Source: Chitinophaga qingshengii
Lineage (GTDB): Bacteria; Bacteroidota; Bacteroidia; Chitinophagales; Chitinophagaceae
Assembly: GCF_014529935.1 (NCBI RefSeq)
Contig: NZ_JACVFC010000001.1
Location: 3,038,001-3,102,000, forward strand
Length of the DNA: 64,000 bases
Direction of reading: 5' to 3'
The first letter of the stretch is position 1. Each line of letters opens with the position of its first letter. The position numbers and the translations under genes are program-made. Of the stretch, positions 52,299-61,456 are shown in pieces. Under the pieces are notes generated by a model that worked only from the letters and a program-made list of their open reading frames with translations, searched no databases and was not told the DNA's origin.

Positions 52299-53846
52299 TT
52301 AGTGACAAGCAGTTCCCGTGGCACCTGCTAAGTTATATTTTTCCTGATTATTAACTCCCGCAATATTATCTTTTTGAGCTTGAGTTAAATTAGCATAAGA
52401 AGGAGTACCTTGAAGCCCACCCCAAGCGAGTGCAGTAGCTCTATCCAGCGTCATACCAGGATACATGCTTGTCAGTGCATTTGCTAATGTTCCAATATAA
52501 AGTTCCGCCATTAATTCATGGTGAACATCTGCTACCCCCATCGTCGTGAGAGCATCAGCCATTTGCAACATATCATTGGTATAACCTGGATTAACGTTTT
52601 TACGATAAAACATCATTGTGTTGATATATACATGTAGAAATTCATGCATCATCGTAACTACCTTATACTCCTGAGTAGACGTAGAAAGCATGGAGTTAAT
52701 CTCAATAACTATTTCTGCTCCCGAGCCTGAATATGAATTATAACCAGTTTGACCATCTATATTTGCAGCAAGATTCTTCATTTCAAAAGATACATTCGAT
52801 TCAAAACCGGGCAAATCAAACATTTCATTTAATAGTTGCGTAAATCCCTGCGTCTGTGGAATATTCTCCATTACATCTTTAGCAGCCTCAAAACAGGGTG
52901 GCAACGCAGGCTGCGGTTCCACAGGTCCACCAGGCCCCGGATCGATAGGCACGCAAAAAGCAGGATCACACATGCAATCGTATGGATTCAGATCACAGGG
53001 ATTAGGATTATTGGGATCATCACAAAAAGTAGGATCACATTCGCATGTAAAAGGGTTAGTAGCGCACGGATCAGGTTCGCACCAGCTTGGATCACAGGCA
53101 CACATATCAAAACATCCGCTTGAAGGATCACATATACTACATTCATACTCTGGTAAACACTCCCCATATGTTTGAAGGTTCATATTATTGGCGATTTCGC
53201 CCTTAAACCCTTGTTTCTTCGCTGGCACATCTACCGATAACTCATCCACTTTTACGGCACGGCTGGTAGAACCTGTTAACCATACCTGAACGAAACCCGC
53301 TTGAGGCGCCTTATCTTTTATCTCAATTGTCCGGCCTTTTCTAAATAATCCGGATGCAATATCTTTTGATTGAGATGCAATCAGATTCGTATCCCGGTCA
53401 TAAAAGTAATACTGAACCCGGGTCTTTCCGGAATACCGCAGGTTCATTAAATCAGGTGCAGACAAGGCCAGCCCCATGCCCGCAGCAGGTAACAGTATAC
53501 TATTTTTATGTTTTATTCCTTTTATACTATAAAGATTGGTATGTTGTCCCAATACGAAGGTAGTAGCACCCACACCTACCGCTTTTAAAAAGCCCGACCT
53601 TAATTTACGATTTCGGGGATAAGATAATGAACCACGAATCTCCACCTCATCGCCCTGCTCTAATGGTATTAAAGAAGACTTCATTAATAAGGGACCACGT
53701 TGTGTTTCAACAGCTACATCTGTTACAGGGAAAGCTATTTTTGTAGTACCGTGAGAACCGGATAACCTGGAAGATGTAATTGGATTATCCTGAGAGAATC
53801 CAGGTAAACAAAAAAACAAAAACGGAATCAGATATAAAAATTTCAT
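52299..53846 (-). CDS. Cysteine-rich secreted putative zinc metalloprotease
   Basis: This 515-residue protein has a signal peptide (to about residue 19). Residues 20-225 are beta-rich. Residues 230-298 contain 15 cysteines, among them three copies of C-x-C-D-P-x-x-C (CACDPSWC 249-256, CECDPTFC 268-275, CMCDPAFC 291-298) and a CDPSSGC. A proline-rich hinge follows. The C-terminal domain (about 315-515) has MHEFLHVYI, an HExxH zinc motif with His401, Glu402 and His405, and HHELMAE (442-448), where a third ligand could lie. I know no family with this combination. It could be a protease, a lineage-specific toxin or a surface protein. Composition is more A/T-rich than most neighbours. Confidence 0.75.
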   Translation of the reverse strand: MKFLYLIPFLFFCLPGFSQDNPITSSRLSGSHGTTKIAFPVTDVAVETQRGPLLMKSSLIPLEQGDEVEIRGSLSYPRNRKLRSGFLKAVGVGATTFVLGQHTNLYSIKGIKHKNSILLPAAGMGLALSAPDLMNLRYSGKTRVQYYFYDRDTNLIASQSKDIASGLFRKGRTIEIKDKAPQAGFVQVWLTGSTSRAVKVDELSVDVPAKKQGFKGEIANNMNLQTYGECLPEYECSICDPSSGCFDMCACDPSWCEPDPCATNPFTCECDPTFCDDPNNPNPCDLNPYDCMCDPAFCVPIDPGPGGPVEPQPALPPCFEAAKDVMENIPQTQGFTQLLNEMFDLPGFESNVSFEMKNLAANIDGQTGYNSYSGSGAEIVIEINSMLSTSTQEYKVVTMMHEFLHVYINTMMFYRKNVNPGYTNDMLQMADALTTMGVADVHHELMAELYIGTLANALTSMYPGMTLDRATALAWGGLQGTPSYANLTQAQKDNIAGVNNQEKYNLAGATGTACH

Positions 53847-53946
53847 GGAGGAATAGGGATGGGTATAGACAATCTGGATAACAGATAAATATAATATTTT
53901 TTCTCAAAAAACAATATTTTATACCTTACGGAAAAGAAAAAATTTC

Positions 53947-56130
53947 ATGAAATCCCTCCAGTACCTATTGCTCATTTGTTGTATCTTTTTTTATGCGGAA
54001 ACCTATGGGCAGTTGGACAACCCCGTCACCCCAAGGCTTATGATCACCGCCAATGATATGGCGGATATCCGGCAAGCTATCAAGGACAGCACCTGGAAAT
54101 TATCAAGTTGGCAAATACTGAAAGATCAGGCCGATAAATTCCTGCATGAAAATGTTGAACTTCCTCCGCGGGGAGGTAACTGGGAGCAATATTATATATC
54201 TCCTAATGGTGAACATGAACTGAAAAGAGGGGACCAAACAGGAGACTGGCAATGGGAACATATTGATCCCGTTACGGGTATCAAATATAAGGGAGATACC
54301 TCCAGTTTGTCTACAGACCTGGATGGCGTGGTGATTGCATTGATTCACGACACCTGGTCCCTGGGTGTTTTACAACTTGGCCTGGCTTACCAAATCAGCA
54401 AAAACGAAAAGTACGCCACCAAAGCAAAAGAGATCTTATTGGCATATGCAAAATTATATCCGAAACTACCTATCAGAAGCCGTAGTAAGGATGGACAGGT
54501 AACGCTAAATGGCAAAGCCAAAATACATGTACAAAACCTTAATGAATCTATATGGCTGGTGAACATGGTGCAAGGCGCAGATTTAATATGGGAAAAACTG
54601 GATAAAAACGAACAGCAGAATATACTTAACAACATTTTTTATCCGGCGGTACAGATTATTCAGGATGCCCCCACAGAAGTATTCAATATTCAGTGCTGGA
54701 AAAATACCGCTATCGGATTGGTCGGCTTTCTCGCCAACGACACCTTACTCATTCATCAGGCTATTAACGACCCTGTCAGCGGCTATTTGACACAAGTAAA
54801 AAAAGGTATCACAAGAGAAGGCCTTTGGTTCGAAAGATCTGTAAGCTATCACTTTTATACCCTTACGGCCCTTTGTCAGCTTGCACAAGCTGCGCTAAAC
54901 AACGGCTACCCCATCGATATCCGGCCATTATGGAAAATGTTTAACGGACCATTATATATCGCTACCAGTGGATTTGTATTACCAGCCTTCAATGACTCCA
55001 GAGCGCTTTCCCTCCATACGGTAGATTACCTCTATGAATGGGCTTATTCCCATTATGATGACAATAAATATGAACCAATACTTAGCAATCCTCAACGTGG
55101 TAAATTTACCAACGTAGGTCCCTTCTTTACAGGATGGGCCCTATTATATGGAAAGGTATCTTTACCCATAAAGACAGCCGATATATTACCCATCACCAGC
55201 AAAAACCTTCCGGAAACCGGTATTGGAATGCTATCGAAAGGTGGTGGCAAAAACAACCTTACACTTTACCTTAAGTACGATCCTTATGTGAATACACATA
55301 CACACTATGATGAACTCAATTTTGGCATCTTCAAAGGTAGTGAACCTGTAGCCGTAATAGCCGGTGTAAAAAATTATGCATCCAGGCTCGGTTGGAATTG
55401 GTATAAAACAACCATCTCTCACAACAGCTTTTTGCTAAATGAAGTCATGCAGGAAAAATCAGAGGGCCAATGTCTGGCCTTCGGCCGGGAAAATCAGGTT
55501 GACTACATGATAACAAGAACTACCAACGCTTATGATTCCATTTGTTTTACCAGAACTGCTATGGTACTATCTACCGATCTGGCACTCATCATAGACCAAT
55601 TCGAGACCTCTCGCGCTCCTCAACTACTTGATATCATGTACCATCAGGCAGGGAAATGGAAAGAAATACCAGTAAGCCAACCGATGAAATTACCTCGTAT
55701 TAAAGGATACCAGGAAATCAGTCAAACAAACATTGCCAACGGTTTACAGACAACTAACCTATCTACGACCCTCTCCTCAGGCAGAGAAGTCATGGTTTCA
55801 CTGGCAAGTAATGCGCCATTGGATATTATTACCGGATATGGAAAGGAAAGTACAACCGTCGAAAAAGTGCCTGTAGCCATATTCCGATCTAAAACCAACA
55901 GTATAATTGTCGCATGGTGTATAGCCACCAATGGTTCAAAGGTAAAACTCGATATCCAATCACTTAATAATCAGGCGGGAGAGGCCATTCCCTCATCGAA
56001 AGCCGCAGCGCTCAATATCGAGGGTGCGCAAAAAAACTGGCGCATTATGCTCAATCCAGACAAACTAAAGGCCCAACTTAACAATCAATTTTCAGATAAA
56101 GAAATCTCCATTGAGACAATAACAAAGTAA
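53947..56130 (+). CDS. Secreted polysaccharide lyase (alginate lyase / heparinase II-III type)
   Basis: This 727-residue protein has a signal peptide (to about residue 21). An alpha/alpha toroid (about 25-400) with PRLMITANDMADIRQAI, LNESIWLVNMVQGADLIW and the catalytic-region NIQCWKNTAIGLVGF is typical of alginate lyase-like domains. The C-terminal half (about 410-727) is a heparinase II/III-like beta-sandwich with YVNTHTHYDELNFGIF, where His residues contribute to catalysis. It should cleave uronic-acid polysaccharides in the periplasm by beta-elimination. The specific family is not certain. It is alone on the plus strand, divergent from the metalloprotease gene, and ends at a strong terminator. 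Its base composition is A/T-rich. Confidence 0.85.
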   Translation: MKSLQYLLLICCIFFYAETYGQLDNPVTPRLMITANDMADIRQAIKDSTWKLSSWQILKDQADKFLHENVELPPRGGNWEQYYISPNGEHELKRGDQTGDWQWEHIDPVTGIKYKGDTSSLSTDLDGVVIALIHDTWSLGVLQLGLAYQISKNEKYATKAKEILLAYAKLYPKLPIRSRSKDGQVTLNGKAKIHVQNLNESIWLVNMVQGADLIWEKLDKNEQQNILNNIFYPAVQIIQDAPTEVFNIQCWKNTAIGLVGFLANDTLLIHQAINDPVSGYLTQVKKGITREGLWFERSVSYHFYTLTALCQLAQAALNNGYPIDIRPLWKMFNGPLYIATSGFVLPAFNDSRALSLHTVDYLYEWAYSHYDDNKYEPILSNPQRGKFTNVGPFFTGWALLYGKVSLPIKTADILPITSKNLPETGIGMLSKGGGKNNLTLYLKYDPYVNTHTHYDELNFGIFKGSEPVAVIAGVKNYASRLGWNWYKTTISHNSFLLNEVMQEKSEGQCLAFGRENQVDYMITRTTNAYDSICFTRTAMVLSTDLALIIDQFETSRAPQLLDIMYHQAGKWKEIPVSQPMKLPRIKGYQEISQTNIANGLQTTNLSTTLSSGREVMVSLASNAPLDIITGYGKESTTVEKVPVAIFRSKTNSIIVAWCIATNGSKVKLDIQSLNNQAGEAIPSSKAAALNIEGAQKNWRIMLNPDKLKAQLNNQFSDKEISIETITK

Positions 56131-56141
56131 ATTCCTGGTAT

Positions 56142-56179
56142 AAAAAGAAGGGAACCTCCAAAGTTCCCTTCTTTTTTTA
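56142..56179 (+). terminator. Terminator of the polysaccharide lyase gene
   Basis: The stem AGAAGGGAAC/GTTCCCTTCT with a 7-base loop is followed by TTTTTTT. It starts 11 bases after the stop codon. Confidence 0.92.
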
Positions 56180-56419
56180 TCGTGTCAATAACCGTTTTCC
56201 ATTTACTCCTCACTACATATCTTGCACCCTATTACCAACTACCCTGTCTAAACGATGCGCCGCATATTGTTGCTGATAGCTATTATGTCAACTCTTACAC
56301 GCTATGCATAGTACATCAGAGCCTTCGTCCGCCAGTAAGCCCTATAGCCCTTTCTCAGAAGAAGACACAGCAATGACAGTGAGCAAAAAATACGCTGGTT
56401 CCTCCAACAAGCATTACCA
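56180..56419. other. Gene-free spacer between two terminators
   Basis: This stretch between the lyase and GH92 terminators holds no credible gene; a 64-codon plus-strand frame begins at 56182 but has no family features and no ribosome-binding context. I see no repeat or promoter in it. Confidence 0.5.
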
Positions 56420-56455
56420 TAAATAAAAAAGGCCCTGCAAGCAACGCAGGGCCTC
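56420..56455 (-). terminator. Terminator of the GH92 genes
   Basis: The stem AGGCCCTGC/GCAGGGCCT with a 7-base loop is followed on the minus strand by a T-rich tract (TTTTTTATTTATGG). It lies about 22 bases after the GH92 stop at 56476. Confidence 0.88.
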
Positions 56456-56475
56456 ACTTGTATGCATTCGAACGG

Positions 56476-58764
56476 TCACTTTTTCGGTTTGGCTCCCATA
56501 TAAAATACCAGATCCCCACCATCCATTATCTCCTGGTGAGTGATATACAGCCGGTCCAGCGGCTTGCCATTTAGTACCACTTTCTGTACGTACACATTTT
56601 TATCGCCCTGGTTTTTTACGTCGATGACAAATGTTCTGCCGTTCTCCAGCTGCAAGGTGGCTTTGTCAACGGCAGGGCTTCCCAGGGAGTACTGGTCTGA
56701 GCCCGGACATACGGGGTAAAAGCCGAGTGAGCTGAAAATGTACCAGGCGCTCATCTGGCCGCAGTCGTCGTTACCGCCCAGGCCATCAGGGCCGGGATGG
56801 TACATTTTTTTGAGGATCATGCGTATCCGTTCCTGAGTTTTCCACGGATAGCCGGTCCAGTTATACAGGTATGCCACATGGTGAGAAGGCTCATTGCCAT
56901 GTACATAGTTGCCGATAATACCATCGCGGGTGATGTCTTCCGTTTCCGCGAAGTATTTGTCCGGCAGGTCCATCGTGAACAGCGAATCAAGGTGTTGCGT
57001 AAACTGTTTTTTGCCGCCCATCATGGCGATCATATCGTCCGGGTTATGCGGCACATAAAGACTGTAATTCCAGGCGTTGCCTTCAATGAAGCCCTGGTCA
57101 TGGGTTTGCAGTGGGTCAAAAGCTGCTTTAAATGTACCGTCGTTCAGGCGTGGCCGCATGAAGCCGGATGTTTTATCGTATACATTTTTATAGTTGGAAG
57201 CACGTTTGATGAACTCATTATAAATGTCCGTTTTACCCAGCTTTTTAGCTACCTGTGCAATACACCAGTCGTCGTAGGCATATTCCAGTGTTTTGGAAAC
57301 GGAGGAGCCGTTTTTATCTTCCGGTACATATCCCATGTCCATGTAGTACCCCAGCCCGTCGTAGTTACGATGCCTGGCGGTGGTTACGCAGGCTTCCAGG
57401 GCTTTTTCCGCATCGAAGGGAGCGTTGCCTTTCATGATGGCGTCCGCAATTACGGATACGCTGTGATAACCGATCATACACCAGTTTTCATTGGCATAGT
57501 GCGACCATACCGGCAACATGCGCTGCACACTTTGTTCGTAGTGATGCAACATGGATTGTACCATATCGGCATTACGTTTAGGCTGTATCATGTTAAAAAG
57601 CGGATGTAATGCGCGGTAGGTGTCCCACAGGGAAAAAGTAGTATAGTTCGTATATCCGTTGGCGGTATAATTGTTCTGATCCAGTCCACGGTACTGTCCA
57701 TCTACATCCATATAGGTAGTGGGATTGATAAATGCGTGGTACATAGCGGTGTAGAAGTTTTCCTTCTCTTCGCGGCTATTGGAGCGGATCTGTATTTTGT
57801 TGAGTTCCTTTGCCCACAGTGCCTGGCCTTCGCGTTTTACCTGGTCGAAATCCCAACCGGGTATTTCTGTTTCCAGGTTTTTAAGGGCGCCGGTTGTGCT
57901 GACCGGAGAGATAGCAAATTTTATTTTAATTTTTTCCCCGGCGGTGGTATTAAAATCGAAATAGGCCCGTATCTGGCGGCCGGCCATTTCCGGGAAATTT
58001 TTTGTTTGATCGAACTTACGGTAAAAACCTTTGTATACATCATTGGCGTAGTTACGGTGACCGTATTCCTTAAACGGTTTAGAAAACACCATAGCGAAAT
58101 AGACGGTCCGCGTACGCGCCCAGCCGCTGGTTTGGCGGTATCCGGTGATGAGGGTATCGTTTTCTACCCGTACAAAAGTCCACACGTTTTTATTAGGATA
58201 GTTATAAATACCGGACATCAGGTCCAGGATAATATGCGACTGATCGGAAGCGGGGAAAGTATATTGGTGAAAACCCACGCGATTGCTCGCTGTAAGCTCG
58301 GCGAGGATATTATCATCTTCCAGCTTCACTTTATAATACGCAGGCTCCGCTACTTCCGTGCTATGCGAAAACCGGCTGCGGTAGCCGCTTTCCGGACGAT
58401 CTGCCGTACCGGGGTTCAACTGCAACGCACCGGTAGTAGGCATAATCAGAAAATCTCCCAGATCGGAGTGACCGGTGCCGCTGAAATGTGTATGACTAAA
58501 CCCAACAATGGTTTTGTCTTCGTATTGATACCCTGCGCAGTATTTATATACATCCGGGTTGTATTTGCCGTTCATCTCGTAAGAGAGCGTGTCTGTTTCA
58601 GGGCTGAGTTGCACCGCGCCGAAAGGCACGGTAGCACCGGGATAGGTATGTCCCATCCGTTGTGTACCGGTAATAGGTTTCACGTAGGAAAGCACATTCT
58701 CTTGTGCCCGGAGGGTACCACAGATACAGCAAAGTATCGATAAGAAAATAAACCTGTTGGTCAT
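56476..58764 (-). CDS. GH92 alpha-mannosidase, HGNEPSHH type
   Basis: This 762-residue exo-alpha-mannosidase has a signal peptide (cleavage near LRAQ, 21). The family motifs are GFSHTHFSGTGHSD (88-101), the calcium/substrate region YGYHSVSVIAD, the acid Glu561 in FIEGNAWNYS, HGNEPSHHVAYLYN (622-635) and the base region GGNDDCGQMSAW (663-674). The HGNEPSHH form is common in alpha-1,2-mannosidases. It acts in the periplasm and needs calcium. It is the second of two GH92 genes and follows the other by about 95 bp with a hairpin between. Confidence 0.94.
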   Translation of the reverse strand: MTNRFIFLSILCCICGTLRAQENVLSYVKPITGTQRMGHTYPGATVPFGAVQLSPETDTLSYEMNGKYNPDVYKYCAGYQYEDKTIVGFSHTHFSGTGHSDLGDFLIMPTTGALQLNPGTADRPESGYRSRFSHSTEVAEPAYYKVKLEDDNILAELTASNRVGFHQYTFPASDQSHIILDLMSGIYNYPNKNVWTFVRVENDTLITGYRQTSGWARTRTVYFAMVFSKPFKEYGHRNYANDVYKGFYRKFDQTKNFPEMAGRQIRAYFDFNTTAGEKIKIKFAISPVSTTGALKNLETEIPGWDFDQVKREGQALWAKELNKIQIRSNSREEKENFYTAMYHAFINPTTYMDVDGQYRGLDQNNYTANGYTNYTTFSLWDTYRALHPLFNMIQPKRNADMVQSMLHHYEQSVQRMLPVWSHYANENWCMIGYHSVSVIADAIMKGNAPFDAEKALEACVTTARHRNYDGLGYYMDMGYVPEDKNGSSVSKTLEYAYDDWCIAQVAKKLGKTDIYNEFIKRASNYKNVYDKTSGFMRPRLNDGTFKAAFDPLQTHDQGFIEGNAWNYSLYVPHNPDDMIAMMGGKKQFTQHLDSLFTMDLPDKYFAETEDITRDGIIGNYVHGNEPSHHVAYLYNWTGYPWKTQERIRMILKKMYHPGPDGLGGNDDCGQMSAWYIFSSLGFYPVCPGSDQYSLGSPAVDKATLQLENGRTFVIDVKNQGDKNVYVQKVVLNGKPLDRLYITHQEIMDGGDLVFYMGAKPKK

Positions 58765-58799
58765 CGGTATCAGTTTAAACGTTGTCTGGAAAATGTTTA

Positions 58800-58819
58800 C
58801 ATCCCGAAGATTCGGGATG
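58800..58819. repeat. Short perfect inverted repeat between GH92 genes
   Basis: CATCCCGAA and TTCGGGATG form a 9-bp stem with a 2-base loop. It has no T-run and may be an intercistronic RNA element. Confidence 0.6.
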
Positions 58820-58859
58820 AATTATTTACAGTGAACAATGAAATTCTTCTATGTCATAA

Positions 58860-61151
58860 TTATTTATTGGCAGTGGAATAAGAGTAAGGGTAGGCAGCAG
58901 GCTGCGTACCTCTTGTTTTCTCCGGTGTAGCGCCCATTTTGAAAACCAGTTTACCACCTTTTTGCAGGTCCTGGTGGCTGATCCAGTTTTTCGTATAGGG
59001 CTGACCGTTGAGAGATGCCTGTTGTACGTACAGGTTTTGGGCACTGTTACCGGGAGCTTCGATCACCATCTTTTTACCATCTTCCAATGTCATGGTGAGT
59101 TTGGCAAACAGGGGAGTACCTAATACATACTGCTGGGTACCGGGGCATACCGGGTAGAATCCCATTGCTGAGAACACGTACCAGGCGGAGGTTTGACCGT
59201 TATCTTCATCGCCGCAGTAACCATCAGGCGTAGCTTTATACAGCCGCTCCATTACCTGGCGTATCCAGTACTGGGTTTTCCAGGGCTGGCCGGCGTAGTT
59301 ATAGAGGTAAATCATATGCTGGATAGGCTGGTTACCGTGTGCATACTGTCCCATGTTCATGATCTGCATTTCGCGGATTTCATGGATAACAGTGCCGTAA
59401 TAGCTTTCATCATATACCGGTGGCATTTTGAAAACGGAATCCAGCATGTTGGCAAAAGCCGCACGGCCCCCCATCAGGTCTGCCAGTCCTTGTACATCGT
59501 GGAATACAGACCAGGTGTAGTGCCAGCTGTTACCTTCTGTAAAGGCATCTCCCCATTTGAAAGGATTGAACGGCGTTTGGAAACGGCCATCTTTATTTTT
59601 ACCACGCATCAGTTTTGTTTCCGGATCAAAGAGATTCCGGTAGTTCTGGGAGCGTTTGGCAAAACGGGCGATTTCTTCTTTAGGTCTGTTCAGCGCTTTG
59701 GCCAACTCGTAAATGGTGAAGTCGTCGTAGGCGTATTCCAGTGTACGGGCAGCGTTTTCATTCACTTCTACATCGTAGGGCACATAACCCAGTTCATTGT
59801 AGTATTTCACGCCTTTGCGGCCTACAGAAGAAAGCGGGCCTTCGTGTTCGGTGTTTTTCAGAATCGCTTCATACAGGGTGTTGATATCATAACCACGGAT
59901 ACCTTTGAGGTAAGCGTCGGCAATGAGTGAGGCGGAGTTGGAGCCGATCATACAATCACGGTGACCGGGACTGGCCCATTCAGGCAGCCAGCCGCTTTCT
60001 TTGTAAGCGTTGGCCAGGCCTTCCATGATATGTGCGCTCAGGGAAGGATACATCAGGGTGAAGAACGGATGTACCGCACGGAAAGTGTCCCAGAAGCCGT
60101 TATCGGTGAACATGTAGCCGGGCAGCACTTGTCCGTTGAACGGGCTATAATGCACCACTTCATTTTTAGCATTGATTTCATAGAATTTGCGGGGGAACAG
60201 CATGGTCCGGTACAGGGAAGAATAGAAAGTGCTTACCTGTTCGGAAGTACCGCCTTCCACCGAGAGGCGGCCCAGTTCTTTGTTCCAGCTGTCTTTCGCT
60301 TTTTGACGGGTAATGTCAAAGCCATCTTTACCTACTTCACGTTGCAGGTTCAGTTCTGCCTGTTCAAAGCCGATGAAGGAAGAAGCCGTTCTGGCCACTA
60401 CCTGTTCGCCTTTTTTTGTTTTGAAGCCTACTACGGCGCCGGCATGGTCTGCCTGGAGTTCCAGCTGATCCTTCAGCAGGGTGGAGTCGCGCCAGGCTTT
60501 AGCCACCGTAAATGGTTTATCAAAATAAATAACAAAATAGTTTTTGAAATTGGCTGGTACACCACCGCTGTTTTTGGTAGTATAACCAATGATCTTTTGT
60601 TCTTTAGGTATTATTTTGATGTAGGACCCCTTATCAAAAGCGTCTACAACCACAAAAGCACTGTCGCTCGCCGGGAAGGTAAAACGCAGCTGGGCGGCGC
60701 GTTCAGTGGGAGTGATCTCTGTCGTTACGTCCGGATCTGCGAGGTATACGCTGTAGTAATAGGGTTTAGCCACTTCCGTTTTATGGGAGAACCAGCTGGC
60801 CCTTTTATGTTGATCGAAATTCACACTGCTGCTCACCGGCATGATGGCAAACTGGCCATAGTCGTTGATCCAGGGAGAAGGCTGGTGTGTTTGTTTGAAA
60901 CCCCTGATTTTATCGGCGGTATATTGATAGGCCCATCCATCACCCATCCTACCGGTTTGCGGCATCCAAAAGTTCATCCCCCAGGGCAGGGCGATAGCAG
61001 GATAGGTGTTACCGTTCGAGAGACTTACTTTAGAATCGGTACCCATCAGGGTATTGACCCATTCCACCGGTTCTGCCACTTTGTATACTGTCTGGCTTTG
61101 AGCGCCATGCAGGCATAATAAGGCAGCTGCCAGCATTCCAACTTTTTTCAT
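58860..61151 (-). CDS. GH92 alpha-mannosidase, HGNQPIQH type
   Basis: I start this 763-residue protein at the ATG at 61151 (MKKVGMLAAALLCLHGAQSQ), which opens a signal peptide. It shares the GH92 architecture with its neighbour: Glu539 in FTEGNSWHYTW is the likely acid and DEDNGQTSAW (648-657) the base region. In place of HGNEPSHH it has HGNQPIQH (605-612), and GFKQTHQPSPWINDYGQ in place of GFSHTHFSGTGHSD, so its linkage or leaving-group preference probably differs. It is secreted to the periplasm. It is the first gene of the pair and lies downstream of a LacI gene, separated by 305 bp. Confidence 0.92.
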   Translation of the reverse strand: MKKVGMLAAALLCLHGAQSQTVYKVAEPVEWVNTLMGTDSKVSLSNGNTYPAIALPWGMNFWMPQTGRMGDGWAYQYTADKIRGFKQTHQPSPWINDYGQFAIMPVSSSVNFDQHKRASWFSHKTEVAKPYYYSVYLADPDVTTEITPTERAAQLRFTFPASDSAFVVVDAFDKGSYIKIIPKEQKIIGYTTKNSGGVPANFKNYFVIYFDKPFTVAKAWRDSTLLKDQLELQADHAGAVVGFKTKKGEQVVARTASSFIGFEQAELNLQREVGKDGFDITRQKAKDSWNKELGRLSVEGGTSEQVSTFYSSLYRTMLFPRKFYEINAKNEVVHYSPFNGQVLPGYMFTDNGFWDTFRAVHPFFTLMYPSLSAHIMEGLANAYKESGWLPEWASPGHRDCMIGSNSASLIADAYLKGIRGYDINTLYEAILKNTEHEGPLSSVGRKGVKYYNELGYVPYDVEVNENAARTLEYAYDDFTIYELAKALNRPKEEIARFAKRSQNYRNLFDPETKLMRGKNKDGRFQTPFNPFKWGDAFTEGNSWHYTWSVFHDVQGLADLMGGRAAFANMLDSVFKMPPVYDESYYGTVIHEIREMQIMNMGQYAHGNQPIQHMIYLYNYAGQPWKTQYWIRQVMERLYKATPDGYCGDEDNGQTSAWYVFSAMGFYPVCPGTQQYVLGTPLFAKLTMTLEDGKKMVIEAPGNSAQNLYVQQASLNGQPYTKNWISHQDLQKGGKLVFKMGATPEKTRGTQPAAYPYSYSTANK

Positions 61152-61456
61152 GTTAGCGTTGTTTCTTGGTAAGTCAATACCTGTGGGCCAAAGCATAGGG
61201 AAAGTTATCAGGCAACACTGATGAAAATCCCCGCATCGCCGGCTGGTATTGTCTTACGTGCAATTATTAGAAAAATCGATTTAGCATCAATACAGAAAAA
61301 AAAGAATTCCTTGAATCCTTTCCTGTTTTCCGGAGCCTAATGTACATTTTTTTATTTTTTTATTTGAATATTTAATTATTTAGGAAGCTGCTTAGGAATA
61401 AACAGTTCCTGCATAACCAAATAGTTAATAACTAAATAACAAAATAGTCAAAATAT
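61152..61456. other. A/T-rich region between LacI gene and GH92 pair
   Basis: These 305 bp probably hold the GH92 promoter, but I find no exact -7 box. A perfect palindrome AAATCGATTT (61273-61282) with central CG is a LacI-type operator candidate. Another palindrome TAGTTA-A-TAACTA (61422-61434) lies near the LacI stop. Long A and T runs fill the middle. Confidence 0.4.

Noticed and set aside
56182..56376. 64-codon plus-strand frame after the lyase terminator
   Set aside because: It lies between two terminators with no promoter or family features.
57736..58743. 335-codon plus-strand frame opposite the other GH92 gene
   Set aside because: It is antisense to a complete GH92 enzyme, with no motif.
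59961..61118. 385-codon plus-strand frame opposite a GH92 gene
   Set aside because: It overlaps fully a gene with clear GH92 motifs and a signal peptide, and has no family features of its own.
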